Positions 37,814 through 46,181 of a stretch of 64,000 nt of DNA are shown here, piece by piece. Source of the stretch: Paraburkholderia aromaticivorans (GTDB taxonomy: Bacteria > Pseudomonadota > Gammaproteobacteria > Burkholderiales > Burkholderiaceae); assembly GCF_012689525.1 (NCBI RefSeq), contig NZ_CP051516.1, positions 992,001-1,056,000 of the forward strand, read 5' to 3'. The notes below the pieces were generated by a model. That model was not told where the DNA came from. It saw only the letters and a program-made list of their open reading frames with translations, and searched no databases. A program made the position numbers and the translations under genes. Within the stretch, counting starts at the first letter, position 1, and every line of letters starts with the position of its first letter.

Positions 37814-39398
37814 TGACGATTCTCCGATGCAGCCGGGTGATCGCATCCAGTGACGACAACACGGCGCCTTCCTGCCATGCCGGGATATGGGAAGCGTGCT
37901 CTCCGGCTAGGACAATCCGTCCGTCGATCTGACAGAGATCCGCGTAATGCGCTTGTCTCAATGCATCCGTCCATGCGGCGAAGCAGCCATTCGTGAACGG
38001 TGATCGGCTCCAGCTCATCGCGAAACCGTTCTGGTACTCGCGCGCGTACTGCGGATGAATCTGGCTGCCCTGGCTCAATGCCACTGCGATCCGTTCCGCA
38101 GGAGGCAGCGCACCCATCTCATAGCTGGCGGGCCCCCACATGTAGGCGCCGAGCAGCACCGCGGGCCCGCTCGATCCGTAACCGGTTGCCGGATAGCCGA
38201 TCGTCGAGATCGGCAGGTCGGTATGCGTGATGCCGCCGTAGATCTGCTCGTCTTCTTCCCAGAATCGCCGGCCGAATTGCAAGCCGATTTTCACCGATGT
38301 CTCGTAGGGCACCGCATCGATCGCGGCGCGCATGGCCGGGCCGACCGCAATGTCGATCTGACTCAGAATCGAAAGCGGAATGGTGCACACCAGCCAATCC
38401 GCGTGTGCGTTCCGTTCGGTTCGGGTGGTCGTATCGGTATAGCGCACGGTGACGCCTTGCTCGTCCTGCAAGATGGCCGTGACTCTGGCGTTGAACACTA
38501 CGGCGCTCGCGACCTGCGAGTGAAGCGCATGGGCAATCCTGTCCATGCCGCCGACGGGCTGGAAAATGGTGCTCTGGAAGTCCTGCTCGTTTCCAGACGA
38601 GAGCCATTGCCACAAACGCGACGCCAGCAAGGGGTCGCGCGGGAGCAGATTCGACGGCACGGCCTTGGGCATCAGCCCACCGCCATGCGCGGTCTCGAAT
38701 CCGCGGCGTTCACTGCTTCGCCGGCCCGCCTCGTAACGGCCATCCCGACCGAGCGCACCCCATTGGCGCAGGGATTCGAGTAGCAGATGCGCATCTTCGG
38801 CTGACAACGCATCGTCGAGTGCATCCTTGTGGATTGCTTTGGAAAGCAACTCGGCGATGTAGCCTTGATAGTCGGTCTGCACCGCCCGGAACCGTTGCGG
38901 CTTGCCACCGAAAGCCTCCGTCGAATGCAGGTATGCGTTGTAATTGACCTGGATGAACGGCTCGAGCGACACCTTCAGGTGTTTTGCATAGTCGAGTACG
39001 CCCTGGTGGTGATACGGAATGCGCCACGGCCCTGGGTTCAGATAGAGCCCGTCAGCGAAATCGCAGTACTGTGTGGCACCGCCGAGTTCTGTATATCGAT
39101 CACCGCCCCTGACAGTCCAGGCCCGACCACCTGCGCGGTTGTTGTACTCCAGCACCTGCACGTGGTAGCCCGCGTTCCTCAACTCAAAGGCCGCGACGAG
39201 GCCGGCCATGCCTGCGCCGAGCACGAGAATTCGCGTTCCTTTGGGCGCGCCGTCGAGTCTGGGCGGCCCGGCGTAGGTCGACGCAGCGGCGAACCCCAAC
39301 GTGCCCATGCCTTGCATCATGGCGGCCGCGCCGAGGTTCTTGCCGATCAGCGTCAGCAGGTGCCGGCGGCTCATCGCATTTGCGGTCATTCTCGACAT
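37806..39398 (-). CDS. Tat-exported FAD-dependent amine oxidase
   Basis: 530-residue flavin amine oxidase (MAO/L-amino-acid-oxidase family). A twin-arginine-like signal (MSRRHLLTLIGKNLG) is followed by the Rossmann dinucleotide motif VLGAGMAGLVAAFELR and, near the C-terminus, the second FAD contact LAGEHASHIPAWQEGA. Predicted to oxidise an amine or amino acid in the periplasm. The start is uncertain: three in-frame ATGs within nine codons all keep the signal peptide. Coupled to a cytochrome c gene, so it may act as a dehydrogenase rather than an H2O2-forming oxidase. Confidence 0.87.
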   Translation of the reverse strand: MSRMTANAMSRRHLLTLIGKNLGAAAMMQGMGTLGFAAASTYAGPPRLDGAPKGTRILVLGAGMAGLVAAFELRNAGYHVQVLEYNNRAGGRAWTVRGGDRYTELGGATQYCDFADGLYLNPGPWRIPYHHQGVLDYAKHLKVSLEPFIQVNYNAYLHSTEAFGGKPQRFRAVQTDYQGYIAELLSKAIHKDALDDALSAEDAHLLLESLRQWGALGRDGRYEAGRRSSERRGFETAHGGGLMPKAVPSNLLPRDPLLASRLWQWLSSGNEQDFQSTIFQPVGGMDRIAHALHSQVASAVVFNARVTAILQDEQGVTVRYTDTTTRTERNAHADWLVCTIPLSILSQIDIAVGPAMRAAIDAVPYETSVKIGLQFGRRFWEEDEQIYGGITHTDLPISTIGYPATGYGSSGPAVLLGAYMWGPASYEMGALPPAERIAVALSQGSQIHPQYAREYQNGFAMSWSRSPFTNGCFAAWTDALRQAHYADLCQIDGRIVLAGEHASHIPAWQEGAVLSSLDAITRLHRRIVNE

Positions 39399-39892
39399 AA
39401 GGACGTGGCGCCCCGACTGGAGAGAAACGATGGTGAACGAAATCAGATGACATCCCGGATTGTAAAGGCCGGAGTCATCTGGATTCGTATATTGGGGGGG
39501 TGCGTTTGGGCGTACTGTAAGCGCGGACCGTATTGAGTAGCGGAAGGGTCCTCCGATTTGGGGCCTTTGTCTTGTCTTGTCGACACTCATGCGCTTTATG
39601 TCGAAAGCTGCGAGTCGCCGCTCGTTTGCGACCCAGCCGCTGCGCAATTGATCGAAGACTGATTCTGGCTATGGTTGTCTCCTGAGGTCGTAAAGAGCAC
39701 GTTAGATGCCGACAGTTAGCTCTTCAAGCCCTGTCGCCGTTCGCGACGCTCGAGGAGCATGATCACGGGAGGCGCCAGACTACCCGATTGAGACGGTCGT
39801 ACGCGATCCACGAAGGTCCGCTTTGTGCCGTTTCAGGGGAGCAGGCTAGGGCGAACCGGCGTCCCCGACATGGCTTCACGGCAATCAGCATG
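39399..39892. other. intergenic, about 495 bp
   Basis: Upstream region of the amine oxidase operon and 3' flank of the FAD-linked oxidase pseudogene. No gene or strong regulatory structure recognised. Confidence 0.4.
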
Positions 39893-40899
39893 TCACCTCG
39901 GTCTGGTGAAGCCGTCCGCACTCCACTTTTCGCTGCCGACGCCATGGTGAACGAAGAAAAGGCCTTCGGGATCGTACTTTGTCTTGACGGCGTGCAACCT
40001 TGGATAGTTAGCTCCCCAGAATGAATGTTGCCAGTTGCTGTCGAAGAAGTTGCTCTCCGACAGGTAGGCGCCCGCATTCGGCACCACCTTTCGCAACTCG
40101 TCGGCGGACCGTCGGATGGCAGCGGCATTTTTGCGCGCGATTGCCAGATCGATCGGCTGGCCCATCAGGCCGGGGTAGGCGGCCGGCATCCCGCCGGCAA
40201 TGATCGCCAATGCGAATGCGGTTAGCACCGCCGGGTTCATCGCCGTGTCCTTCGCTGCGGATACATCCGCAGCGTTGGTGCCGGCCAATCCCTTGTTGAA
40301 ATGCAGGGCAACTGGCCAGTGCCGCGTGCTGGCGAACACGGCGTCGGCGAAGCGCCTCTGCCGACTCTCTTGCAGCAGCAACGCGGGTAGCCAGAAGGAC
40401 TCATAGCCGTAGACGTACGCCCCGAGTTCGGTGTTCTCTTCCGCAAACCACATGTTGTTTGCCGGCGCGCCAGGACGGTCGTCGAAAAAAACCAGGTCCG
40501 GCTCGGTCCTTTTCCTGTACTGCCAACTCCAATAGTCTTGCGCGGGTCTCGCGTGGACGACGAATGGCGAGGTGACGGCGAAGTCGTGCGGCGAAGCGTC
40601 GATCCAATCGATGAACGGTTGCCACGCAGCCTGGGCCTGTTGTTGATCCAGTCCGTGCTGCCCGTAACATTTAAGCAGGCCGCGAGCAAAGGCTCGACCT
40701 TGACGAGCCGGCCGCCGACCTCCTGGCTCAGCTTTTCCCAACTCGCAGCGCCCGGCCACGCGGAGTCAGATGGCCGTACGCGCCGGAACGGCTTGGCTGC
40801 CGGGGTGCTGGCAGCCAGCGCGGAGGTCGTGAAACGGGGCAAAACGATAGACAGGAGCGGTATGCTTGCGAGGTAGCGGAGCAGGTCTCTTCTGTCCAT
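39893..40899 (-). pseudogene. Tat-type FAD-linked (BBE-domain) oxidoreductase, central deletion plus frameshift
   Basis: Two pieces of one gene lie in different frames. The first ~75 codons give a Tat-like signal (MDRRDLLRYLASIPLLS) and the start of the mature protein (SWEKLSQEVGGRLVKVEP). From about 40675 the reading continues in another frame with the C-terminal half, ending in the berberine-bridge-enzyme domain (NYPRLHAVKTKYDPEGLF). The intervening FAD-binding domain (about 200–300 residues in relatives) is missing. Non-functional. Confidence 0.75.
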
Positions 40900-41390
40900 G
40901 GCCGCGACTCCTCATGGAAGGCGGGGGCAGCCGCGTTGACTGCCCGCCCGACAATGATAGCGAGCCGTTTGGCGCTTCGCCATCCATAGATTCGACAGGA
41001 AACCAGACAGACAGCGTGCTTGAATTGGCTTCTGCGTCGGTCTTGAATGCCCACGACGCTTGTGGATCGGGCGTAGCCTAACTTTGCAGAGGAGCAGACG
41101 CGTGTGGGTGACGCACGCCGACCGCCCTATTGCTACTCCCACAAGTGACAAGGCGGTAGTGATCGACTATCCACCGGCCTTACGAGAAATATTTCATAAG
41201 GTCGCATAGCAGACGTCGCTTCGCCAACTGCGAACGCCTCCTTCTGGCCGACTACCGCCTCACCCCTTTGGCCCAGCAGTCGGCCAACATTTGTCGAAAC
41301 CGCCGTATTCAGCGGTGAATTGGTCGCTCCTTCGCACACCAACGTAAAGCCTCAGCAGTGAATCACCGCCAAGGCCCGCACCTGAACCAC
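40900..41390. other. intergenic, about 490 bp
   Basis: A frame of 69 codons is open on the minus strand (41133–41342) without ribosome-binding site or recognised similarity. Otherwise nothing seen. Confidence 0.35.
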
Positions 41391-42710
41391 TCACTTATTC
41401 ACCATCTTCGCCGGCACGCTGATCGCCAGCAGACCGCCGAGCACCATGGACGCCGCCAGCATATACATGCCGGAGTCATTCGCGGCTGTCGCCTGTTTGA
41501 GCCAGCCCACCGCATACGGGCTGAGAAAACCCGCCAAATTCCCAATCGAATTGATCATGGCGATGCCCGCCGCGGCGCCCGTCCCCGCCAGAATCGCCGT
41601 CGGCAGACTCCAGAACAGCGGCAGGGTGGTCAGGATGCCCATGGTCGCGAGCGTGAGCGCCGCCATGGCCAGCACGGTGTTGTGCGCCCACACCACGGAG
41701 AGCACCAGGCCGATCGCGCCCGCGAACGCAGGCAGCGCGATGTGCCAGCGCCGCTCGCGATTGCGGTCCGCGCTGCGCGACACGAACACCATCGCGACCA
41801 CGGCTGCCGCGAACGGAACCGCCGAAAGCAGGCCAATCATGAACGCATCCGTCACGCCGGTCGCCTTAATGATGGTCGGCAACCAGAAGCTCACGCCGTA
41901 AAGTCCCATCACGAACGAGAAATACGTGAGACTCAGCATCAGCACGCGGCCGCTCGTGAGCACCTGGCGAATCGGCATGTCGTGCTTGGTGGCTTCTTCG
42001 GCGGAGACGTGGCGTTCAAGCAATTGCTGCTCTTCCTTGGTGAGCCACTTCGCCTTCGAGATGCGGTCGTCCAGCATGGCGAACACCATGATGCCGACGA
42101 TCACCGACGGAATCCCTTCGAGCAAAAACAACCACTGCCAGCCATGCCACCCGTTCAGGCCGTTGAAGCTCTTCAGGATATAACCCGACACCGGACCGCC
42201 GATCACACCCGACAGCGCGATCGCCGTCATGAACCACGTAGTCATGCGGCCGCGCCGGTGCGACGGATACCAGTAGGTGAGGTACAGAATGATGCCGGGA
42301 AAGAAGCCCGCTTCGGCGAGACCGAGCAGGAAGCGCATCAAGTAGAACATGGTCGGCGTGGTGACGAACATGGTCAGCATGGAGACCACGCCCCATGACA
42401 CCATGATCCGCGCGATCCACACGCGCGCGCCGACTTTGTGCAGGATCACATTGCTCGGAATTTCGAAGATGAAATAGCCGATAAAGAAAATCCCCGCGCC
42501 GAAGCCATACACCGCGTCGCTCAGCCCGAGGTCGGTGGTCATTTGCAACTTGGCGAAACCGACGTTGACGCGATCCAGATACGCGACCACGTAACAGAGC
42601 ATCAGCAGCGGCGCGAGCCGCCAGGTGACCTTGCGGTAGGTCGCCTCTTCGAAGGTGGAAGGTGGCGCACCCGCGCCGGAATGGTGGAGCGGATCTGCGG
42701 GACTAGCCAT
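41391..42710 (-). CDS. MFS transporter, anion:cation symporter (ACS) family
   Basis: 439-residue, twelve-helix permease of the phthalate/tartrate/glucarate permease type. Typical motifs: YLDRVNVGFAKLQM in helix 1, the PSNVILHKVGAR loop and LLGLAEAGFFPG in helix 4. Substrates are usually carboxylates or sugar acids. GAGGAG before the ATG. Third gene of a probable operon after the aldehyde dehydrogenase and the SDR, so it likely imports the compound they degrade. Confidence 0.92.
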   Translation of the reverse strand: MASPADPLHHSGAGAPPSTFEEATYRKVTWRLAPLLMLCYVVAYLDRVNVGFAKLQMTTDLGLSDAVYGFGAGIFFIGYFIFEIPSNVILHKVGARVWIARIMVSWGVVSMLTMFVTTPTMFYLMRFLLGLAEAGFFPGIILYLTYWYPSHRRGRMTTWFMTAIALSGVIGGPVSGYILKSFNGLNGWHGWQWLFLLEGIPSVIVGIMVFAMLDDRISKAKWLTKEEQQLLERHVSAEEATKHDMPIRQVLTSGRVLMLSLTYFSFVMGLYGVSFWLPTIIKATGVTDAFMIGLLSAVPFAAAVVAMVFVSRSADRNRERRWHIALPAFAGAIGLVLSVVWAHNTVLAMAALTLATMGILTTLPLFWSLPTAILAGTGAAAGIAMINSIGNLAGFLSPYAVGWLKQATAANDSGMYMLAASMVLGGLLAISVPAKMVNK

Positions 42711-42865
42711 AGGTGTCTCCTCTTTTTTTGTGGAATTGAAGTACCGCCGTCGATCGATTCTATCCGCGCCGGGTGGTTTGCATGACGAATCGATACCGGG
42801 GGAAAACACTGACTTCGGCAAAGGCCGCTGCACGAGCAGCCCTTGCGCAAGAGACGCAGCGAGCG

Positions 42866-43624
42866 CTACACGCAGCGCCCGCCGTCCACTTCCAGACACA
42901 CGCCGGTGATGAACTCCGCCTCATCCGAAGCCAGATAAAGCGCGGCGTTGGCGATGTCCTGCGGCGTCGAGAAACGCCCGAGCGGGATGCCGGCCAAAAA
43001 GCGCTGGCGATTTTCCGGCGTATCTTCGACGCCCATGAATTCGGACAGCAGCGCCGTTTCTCCGATCACCGGATTCACGCAGTTCACCCGAATGCGGTCC
43101 GGGCCGAGTTCGACCGCCAGCGACTTGCTCGCGATGATCACCGCGCCCTTGCTGCCGTTGTACCAGACGAGTCCGGGGCGCGGCCGCACGCCGGCCGTCG
43201 ACGCGATATTGATGAAGCAGCCGCCACCTTGCTCGCGGAAATACGGCACGAATTCCTGCACGCTCCAGTAGATGCTCTTCACGTTCACCGCATAGACGCG
43301 GTCGAATTCGGCTTCCGTCACTTCCAGCACGGGCTTGTTGCGATGCGTGGTGCCGGCGTTGTTGACGACGATCTGCACGCTGCCGAAGTCTTCGAGCGCG
43401 GCTTCGCGCAGTTTCTGCCAGTCGTCGCGCTGGGTGACGTTGCCCGCCACCGCGATCGCCTTGCCGCCGGCCAGCGCGATTTCACTCGCCACGCGCTCGG
43501 CGGCCGGGCCGTTCAGATCGTTGACCACGACGTTCGCGCCTTCGCGCGCGTAGGTCTTCGCAATGCCCTCGCCGAAGCCCGAGCCGCCACCCGTGACGAT
43601 GGCCGTTTTACCTGTCAACCGCAT
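42866..43624 (-). CDS. short-chain dehydrogenase/reductase
   Basis: 252-residue classical SDR using NAD(P)+. Cofactor motif TGGGSGFGEG (residues 11–20), NNAG near 88–91, catalytic Ser in IASTAG, and YNGSK (Tyr/Lys). The acidic residue after strand 2 (VNDLNG) favours NAD+. Substrate alcohol unknown. Lies 51 bp downstream of the aldehyde dehydrogenase gene and 155 bp upstream of the MFS gene, all in the same direction. Confidence 0.92.
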   Translation of the reverse strand: MRLTGKTAIVTGGGSGFGEGIAKTYAREGANVVVNDLNGPAAERVASEIALAGGKAIAVAGNVTQRDDWQKLREAALEDFGSVQIVVNNAGTTHRNKPVLEVTEAEFDRVYAVNVKSIYWSVQEFVPYFREQGGGCFINIASTAGVRPRPGLVWYNGSKGAVIIASKSLAVELGPDRIRVNCVNPVIGETALLSEFMGVEDTPENRQRFLAGIPLGRFSTPQDIANAALYLASDEAEFITGVCLEVDGGRCV

Positions 43625-43675
43625 GATGTCTCCGCTCTTTGTTGTGGATGGTGATACGTGTGCCTGACTTTTCGA

Positions 43676-45115
43676 TTACCCATGCCGGATCGCGATGGTT
43701 TTCAGCACCGTGAAGCCGTACAGCGCCTCGAAGCCCTTTTCGCGCCCGTGGCCCGAATGCTTGACGCCGCCGAACGGCAATTCGACGCCGCCGCCCGCGC
43801 CATAGTTGTTGATGAACACCTGGCCGGAGCGCAGGCGGCGCGCGAGCCGCATCTGCCGCGCGCCATCGCGTGTCCAGATGCCGGCGACTAAACCGAATGG
43901 CGTACCGTTGGCCAGCGCGAGCGCTTCTTCTTCGTCGCCGAAGGACATGGCGGCGAGCACGGGGCCGAATACTTCGTCGCGCGCGAGGCGATGGCTGGCG
44001 GGCACATCGCGCAGCAGCGTCGGCGCCTGATAGAAGCCGGTTTCCGGCGCTTCGGGAATCACTTCGCCGTGCGCGGCCATGGCGATGCCGTCGTGTTGCG
44101 CGTCGGAGAGGAAATCCCACACGCGCTGCTGCTGTTTCGCGTTGATCAGCGGCCCGCAGTCGAGATCCGCATGCGAAGGGCCCACGCGCAATGCGTGAAA
44201 CGCGCCGCTCAGCCGGTCGAGCAAAGGTTCGTAAATGGCCCGGTCGATCAGCACGCGGCTACCCGCCGAGCAAGTCTGCCCTGCGTTCTGCACGATCGCC
44301 GAGACCAGTACGGGCAGCGCCGCGTCGAGGTCGGCGTCGGCGAAAACGATTTGCGGCGACTTGCCACCGAGTTCCAGCGTGACCGGCACGTGATTCTCGG
44401 CCGCCATTTGCGTGACGAGCTTGCCGGTTTCCGGCGACCCGGTGAACGAAATATGATCGATGCCCGGATGACGCGCGAGCGCCGCGCCCGCTTCATGCCC
44501 ATAGCCGGTGACGATATTCAGCGCGCCGGCAGGCAAACCCGCCTCGGCTGCCAGTTCGGCGACGCGCAGCACGGACAGGCAGGCATCCTCGGCCGGTTTG
44601 ACCACGCATGCATTGCCGGTAGCGAGCGCCGCGCCCACGCTGCGGCCGAAAATCTGCATGGGGTAATTCCACGGCACGATATGGCCGGTCACGCCGTGCG
44701 GCTCGCGAATCGTCAGCACCGTGTAGCCTGTCTGGTAAGGCAGCGTCTCGCCGTGCAGCTTGTCCGCCGCGCCGGCGTAGAACTCGAAGTAGCGGACGAG
44801 GGCGGCTGAATCGGCACGCGCCTGCTTGAGCGGCTTGCCGGTGTCGCGGGCTTCGAGAAGGGCGAGTTCTTCCTGCCGCGCGGCGACCAGCATGGACAGC
44901 CGATACAACACGCGGCCGCGTTCGGCGGCGCTTGCCTGGCCCCACGCGCCTTCGAAGGCGCGGCGCGCGGCGTGCACGGCGGCGTCGATATCCGCTGCGG
45001 TGCCGCGTGCCAACTGGGTGAACGGCTGGCCGTCCGAGGGATCGAGCACGGCGATCGTTTCGCCGCCTGATGCGGCGGACCACTCGCCGCCGATGAAGTG
45101 TCGGGCTTCTTCCAT
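43676..45115 (-). CDS. NAD(P)-dependent aldehyde dehydrogenase
   Basis: 479-residue aldehyde dehydrogenase superfamily enzyme, oxidising an aldehyde to its acid. The catalytic Glu is in LELGGKSP and the catalytic Cys in GQTCSAGSR; the N-terminal FIGGEW start is typical of betaine-aldehyde/gamma-aminobutyraldehyde-type enzymes. AAGGAG seven bases before this ATG decides the start against an upstream GTG. First gene of an ALDH–SDR–MFS operon that likely degrades an alcohol or amino alcohol; substrate not determinable. Confidence 0.92.
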   Translation of the reverse strand: MEEARHFIGGEWSAASGGETIAVLDPSDGQPFTQLARGTAADIDAAVHAARRAFEGAWGQASAAERGRVLYRLSMLVAARQEELALLEARDTGKPLKQARADSAALVRYFEFYAGAADKLHGETLPYQTGYTVLTIREPHGVTGHIVPWNYPMQIFGRSVGAALATGNACVVKPAEDACLSVLRVAELAAEAGLPAGALNIVTGYGHEAGAALARHPGIDHISFTGSPETGKLVTQMAAENHVPVTLELGGKSPQIVFADADLDAALPVLVSAIVQNAGQTCSAGSRVLIDRAIYEPLLDRLSGAFHALRVGPSHADLDCGPLINAKQQQRVWDFLSDAQHDGIAMAAHGEVIPEAPETGFYQAPTLLRDVPASHRLARDEVFGPVLAAMSFGDEEEALALANGTPFGLVAGIWTRDGARQMRLARRLRSGQVFINNYGAGGGVELPFGGVKHSGHGREKGFEALYGFTVLKTIAIRHG

Positions 45116-45170
45116 GCATGCTCCTTGAGGTATCACGTGGGCCGCGGTGCGGTTACGTGGTGTTCACAAA

Positions 45171-45202
45171 CGAGAGGCACAATCGAGAGGCACAATCGAG
45201 AG
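45171..45202. repeat. 13-bp tandem repeat upstream of ALDH operon
   Basis: CGAGAGGCACAAT occurs twice head to tail, with a third partial copy CGAGAG. Lies between the divergent ALDH and ppa genes, 56 bp upstream of the ALDH start; possible regulator site. Confidence 0.7.
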
Positions 45203-45255
45203 ACGCCAGATGATTATCGCGCCGATCCAACGAGGGATGCCATCGGCCGATTGGC

Positions 45256-45261
45256 TATAAT
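45256..45261 (+). promoter_or_regulatory. ppa promoter −10 element
   Basis: Perfect TATAAT, giving a leader of about 115 nt before ppa. The −35 region is not a good match. Confidence 0.5.
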
Positions 45262-45381
45262 GGCGTATTCCGCACTGTCCGGCCGCAGCGCCAGTGCTCG
45301 AGGCGAGTTGCACGATGCATGCCGTTCGAGTGTCCGCGCCGCACGCCGTGTTCCGAATTCCATCCTGATCAGAGAGCGCTC

Positions 45382-45909
45382 ATGAGCTTCAATCACGTCC
45401 CCGCAGGCAAAGACCTTCCGCAAGATTTCAACGTCATCATCGAAATCCCGGCGCAAAGCGACCCGGTGAAGTACGAGGCTGATAAGGAAACGGGCCTGCT
45501 CCACGTCGACCGTTTCATCAGCACGGGCATGCGCTATCCGGCGAATTACGGCTACATTCCGCAAACCCTGTCGGGCGATGGCGATCCGGTCGACGTGCTG
45601 GTGATCACGCCGTTCCCGCTGCTGGCTGGCTCGGTGATTCGTGCCCGCGCACTCGGCATGCTGCAAATGACCGACGAATCCGGCGTCGACGCGAAGCTGG
45701 TCGCCGTCGCGCACGACAAGGTCTGCCCGATGACCGCCGACCTGAAGTCGATCGACGACGTCCCGGCGTACCTGAAAGACCAGATCAAGCACTTCTTCGA
45801 GCAATACAAGGCGCTCGAAAAGGGCAAGTGGGTGAAGGTCGACGGCTGGGCGGGCATCGAAGCCGCACACAAGGAAATCACTGAAGGCGCGGCGAATTAC
45901 AAGAAGTAA
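45382..45909 (+). CDS. ppa: inorganic pyrophosphatase
   Basis: Hydrolyses pyrophosphate to phosphate, driving biosynthetic reactions; cytosolic, Mg2+-dependent family I enzyme. 175 residues, the usual bacterial length. Signature DGDPVDVLV with the metal-binding aspartates, plus YPANYGYIP and KVDGWAG. The start [13 protein letters not shown] matches relatives; a 21-codon extension is in frame but lies in the leader. Followed by a strong terminator. Confidence 0.97.
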   Translation: MSFNHVPAGKDLPQDFNVIIEIPAQSDPVKYEADKETGLLHVDRFISTGMRYPANYGYIPQTLSGDGDPVDVLVITPFPLLAGSVIRARALGMLQMTDESGVDAKLVAVAHDKVCPMTADLKSIDDVPAYLKDQIKHFFEQYKALEKGKWVKVDGWAGIEAAHKEITEGAANYKK

Positions 45910-45935
45910 GCTGCGACACACTTGGTGGACAGAGA

Positions 45936-45971
45936 AAACCGCGCGAGCCTGCAAAGGCCGCGCGGTTTTTT
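45936..45971 (+). terminator. ppa terminator
   Basis: Stem AAACCGCGCG / CGCGCGGTTT, extended by GCCT/AGGC around a GCAA tetraloop, then a run of six T. Very strong intrinsic terminator. Confidence 0.9.
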
Positions 45972-46181
45972 CATGGCTTGTCGAAACACGAGGCCGGCGC
46001 GCGCCGCGTAGTCTTGGAGTGTGGACACATAGACACAGTGCATCGAGAGGATGAACCGAAGCCATTTTTATATCTACGTGTAAACCCGTATTATTGGCCA
46101 CCTGCATGCGCGTGCCTGCCGCCGGCCAGCACGCTGCGCTGACGTAGCGCCAATCCGCGTTCCCTGGAGCCCATCTTTCGG

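Noticed and set aside
41133..41342. 69-codon minus-strand frame upstream of the FAD-oxidase pseudogene
   Set aside because: Looks less random than most, but has no ribosome-binding site and I recognise no family.
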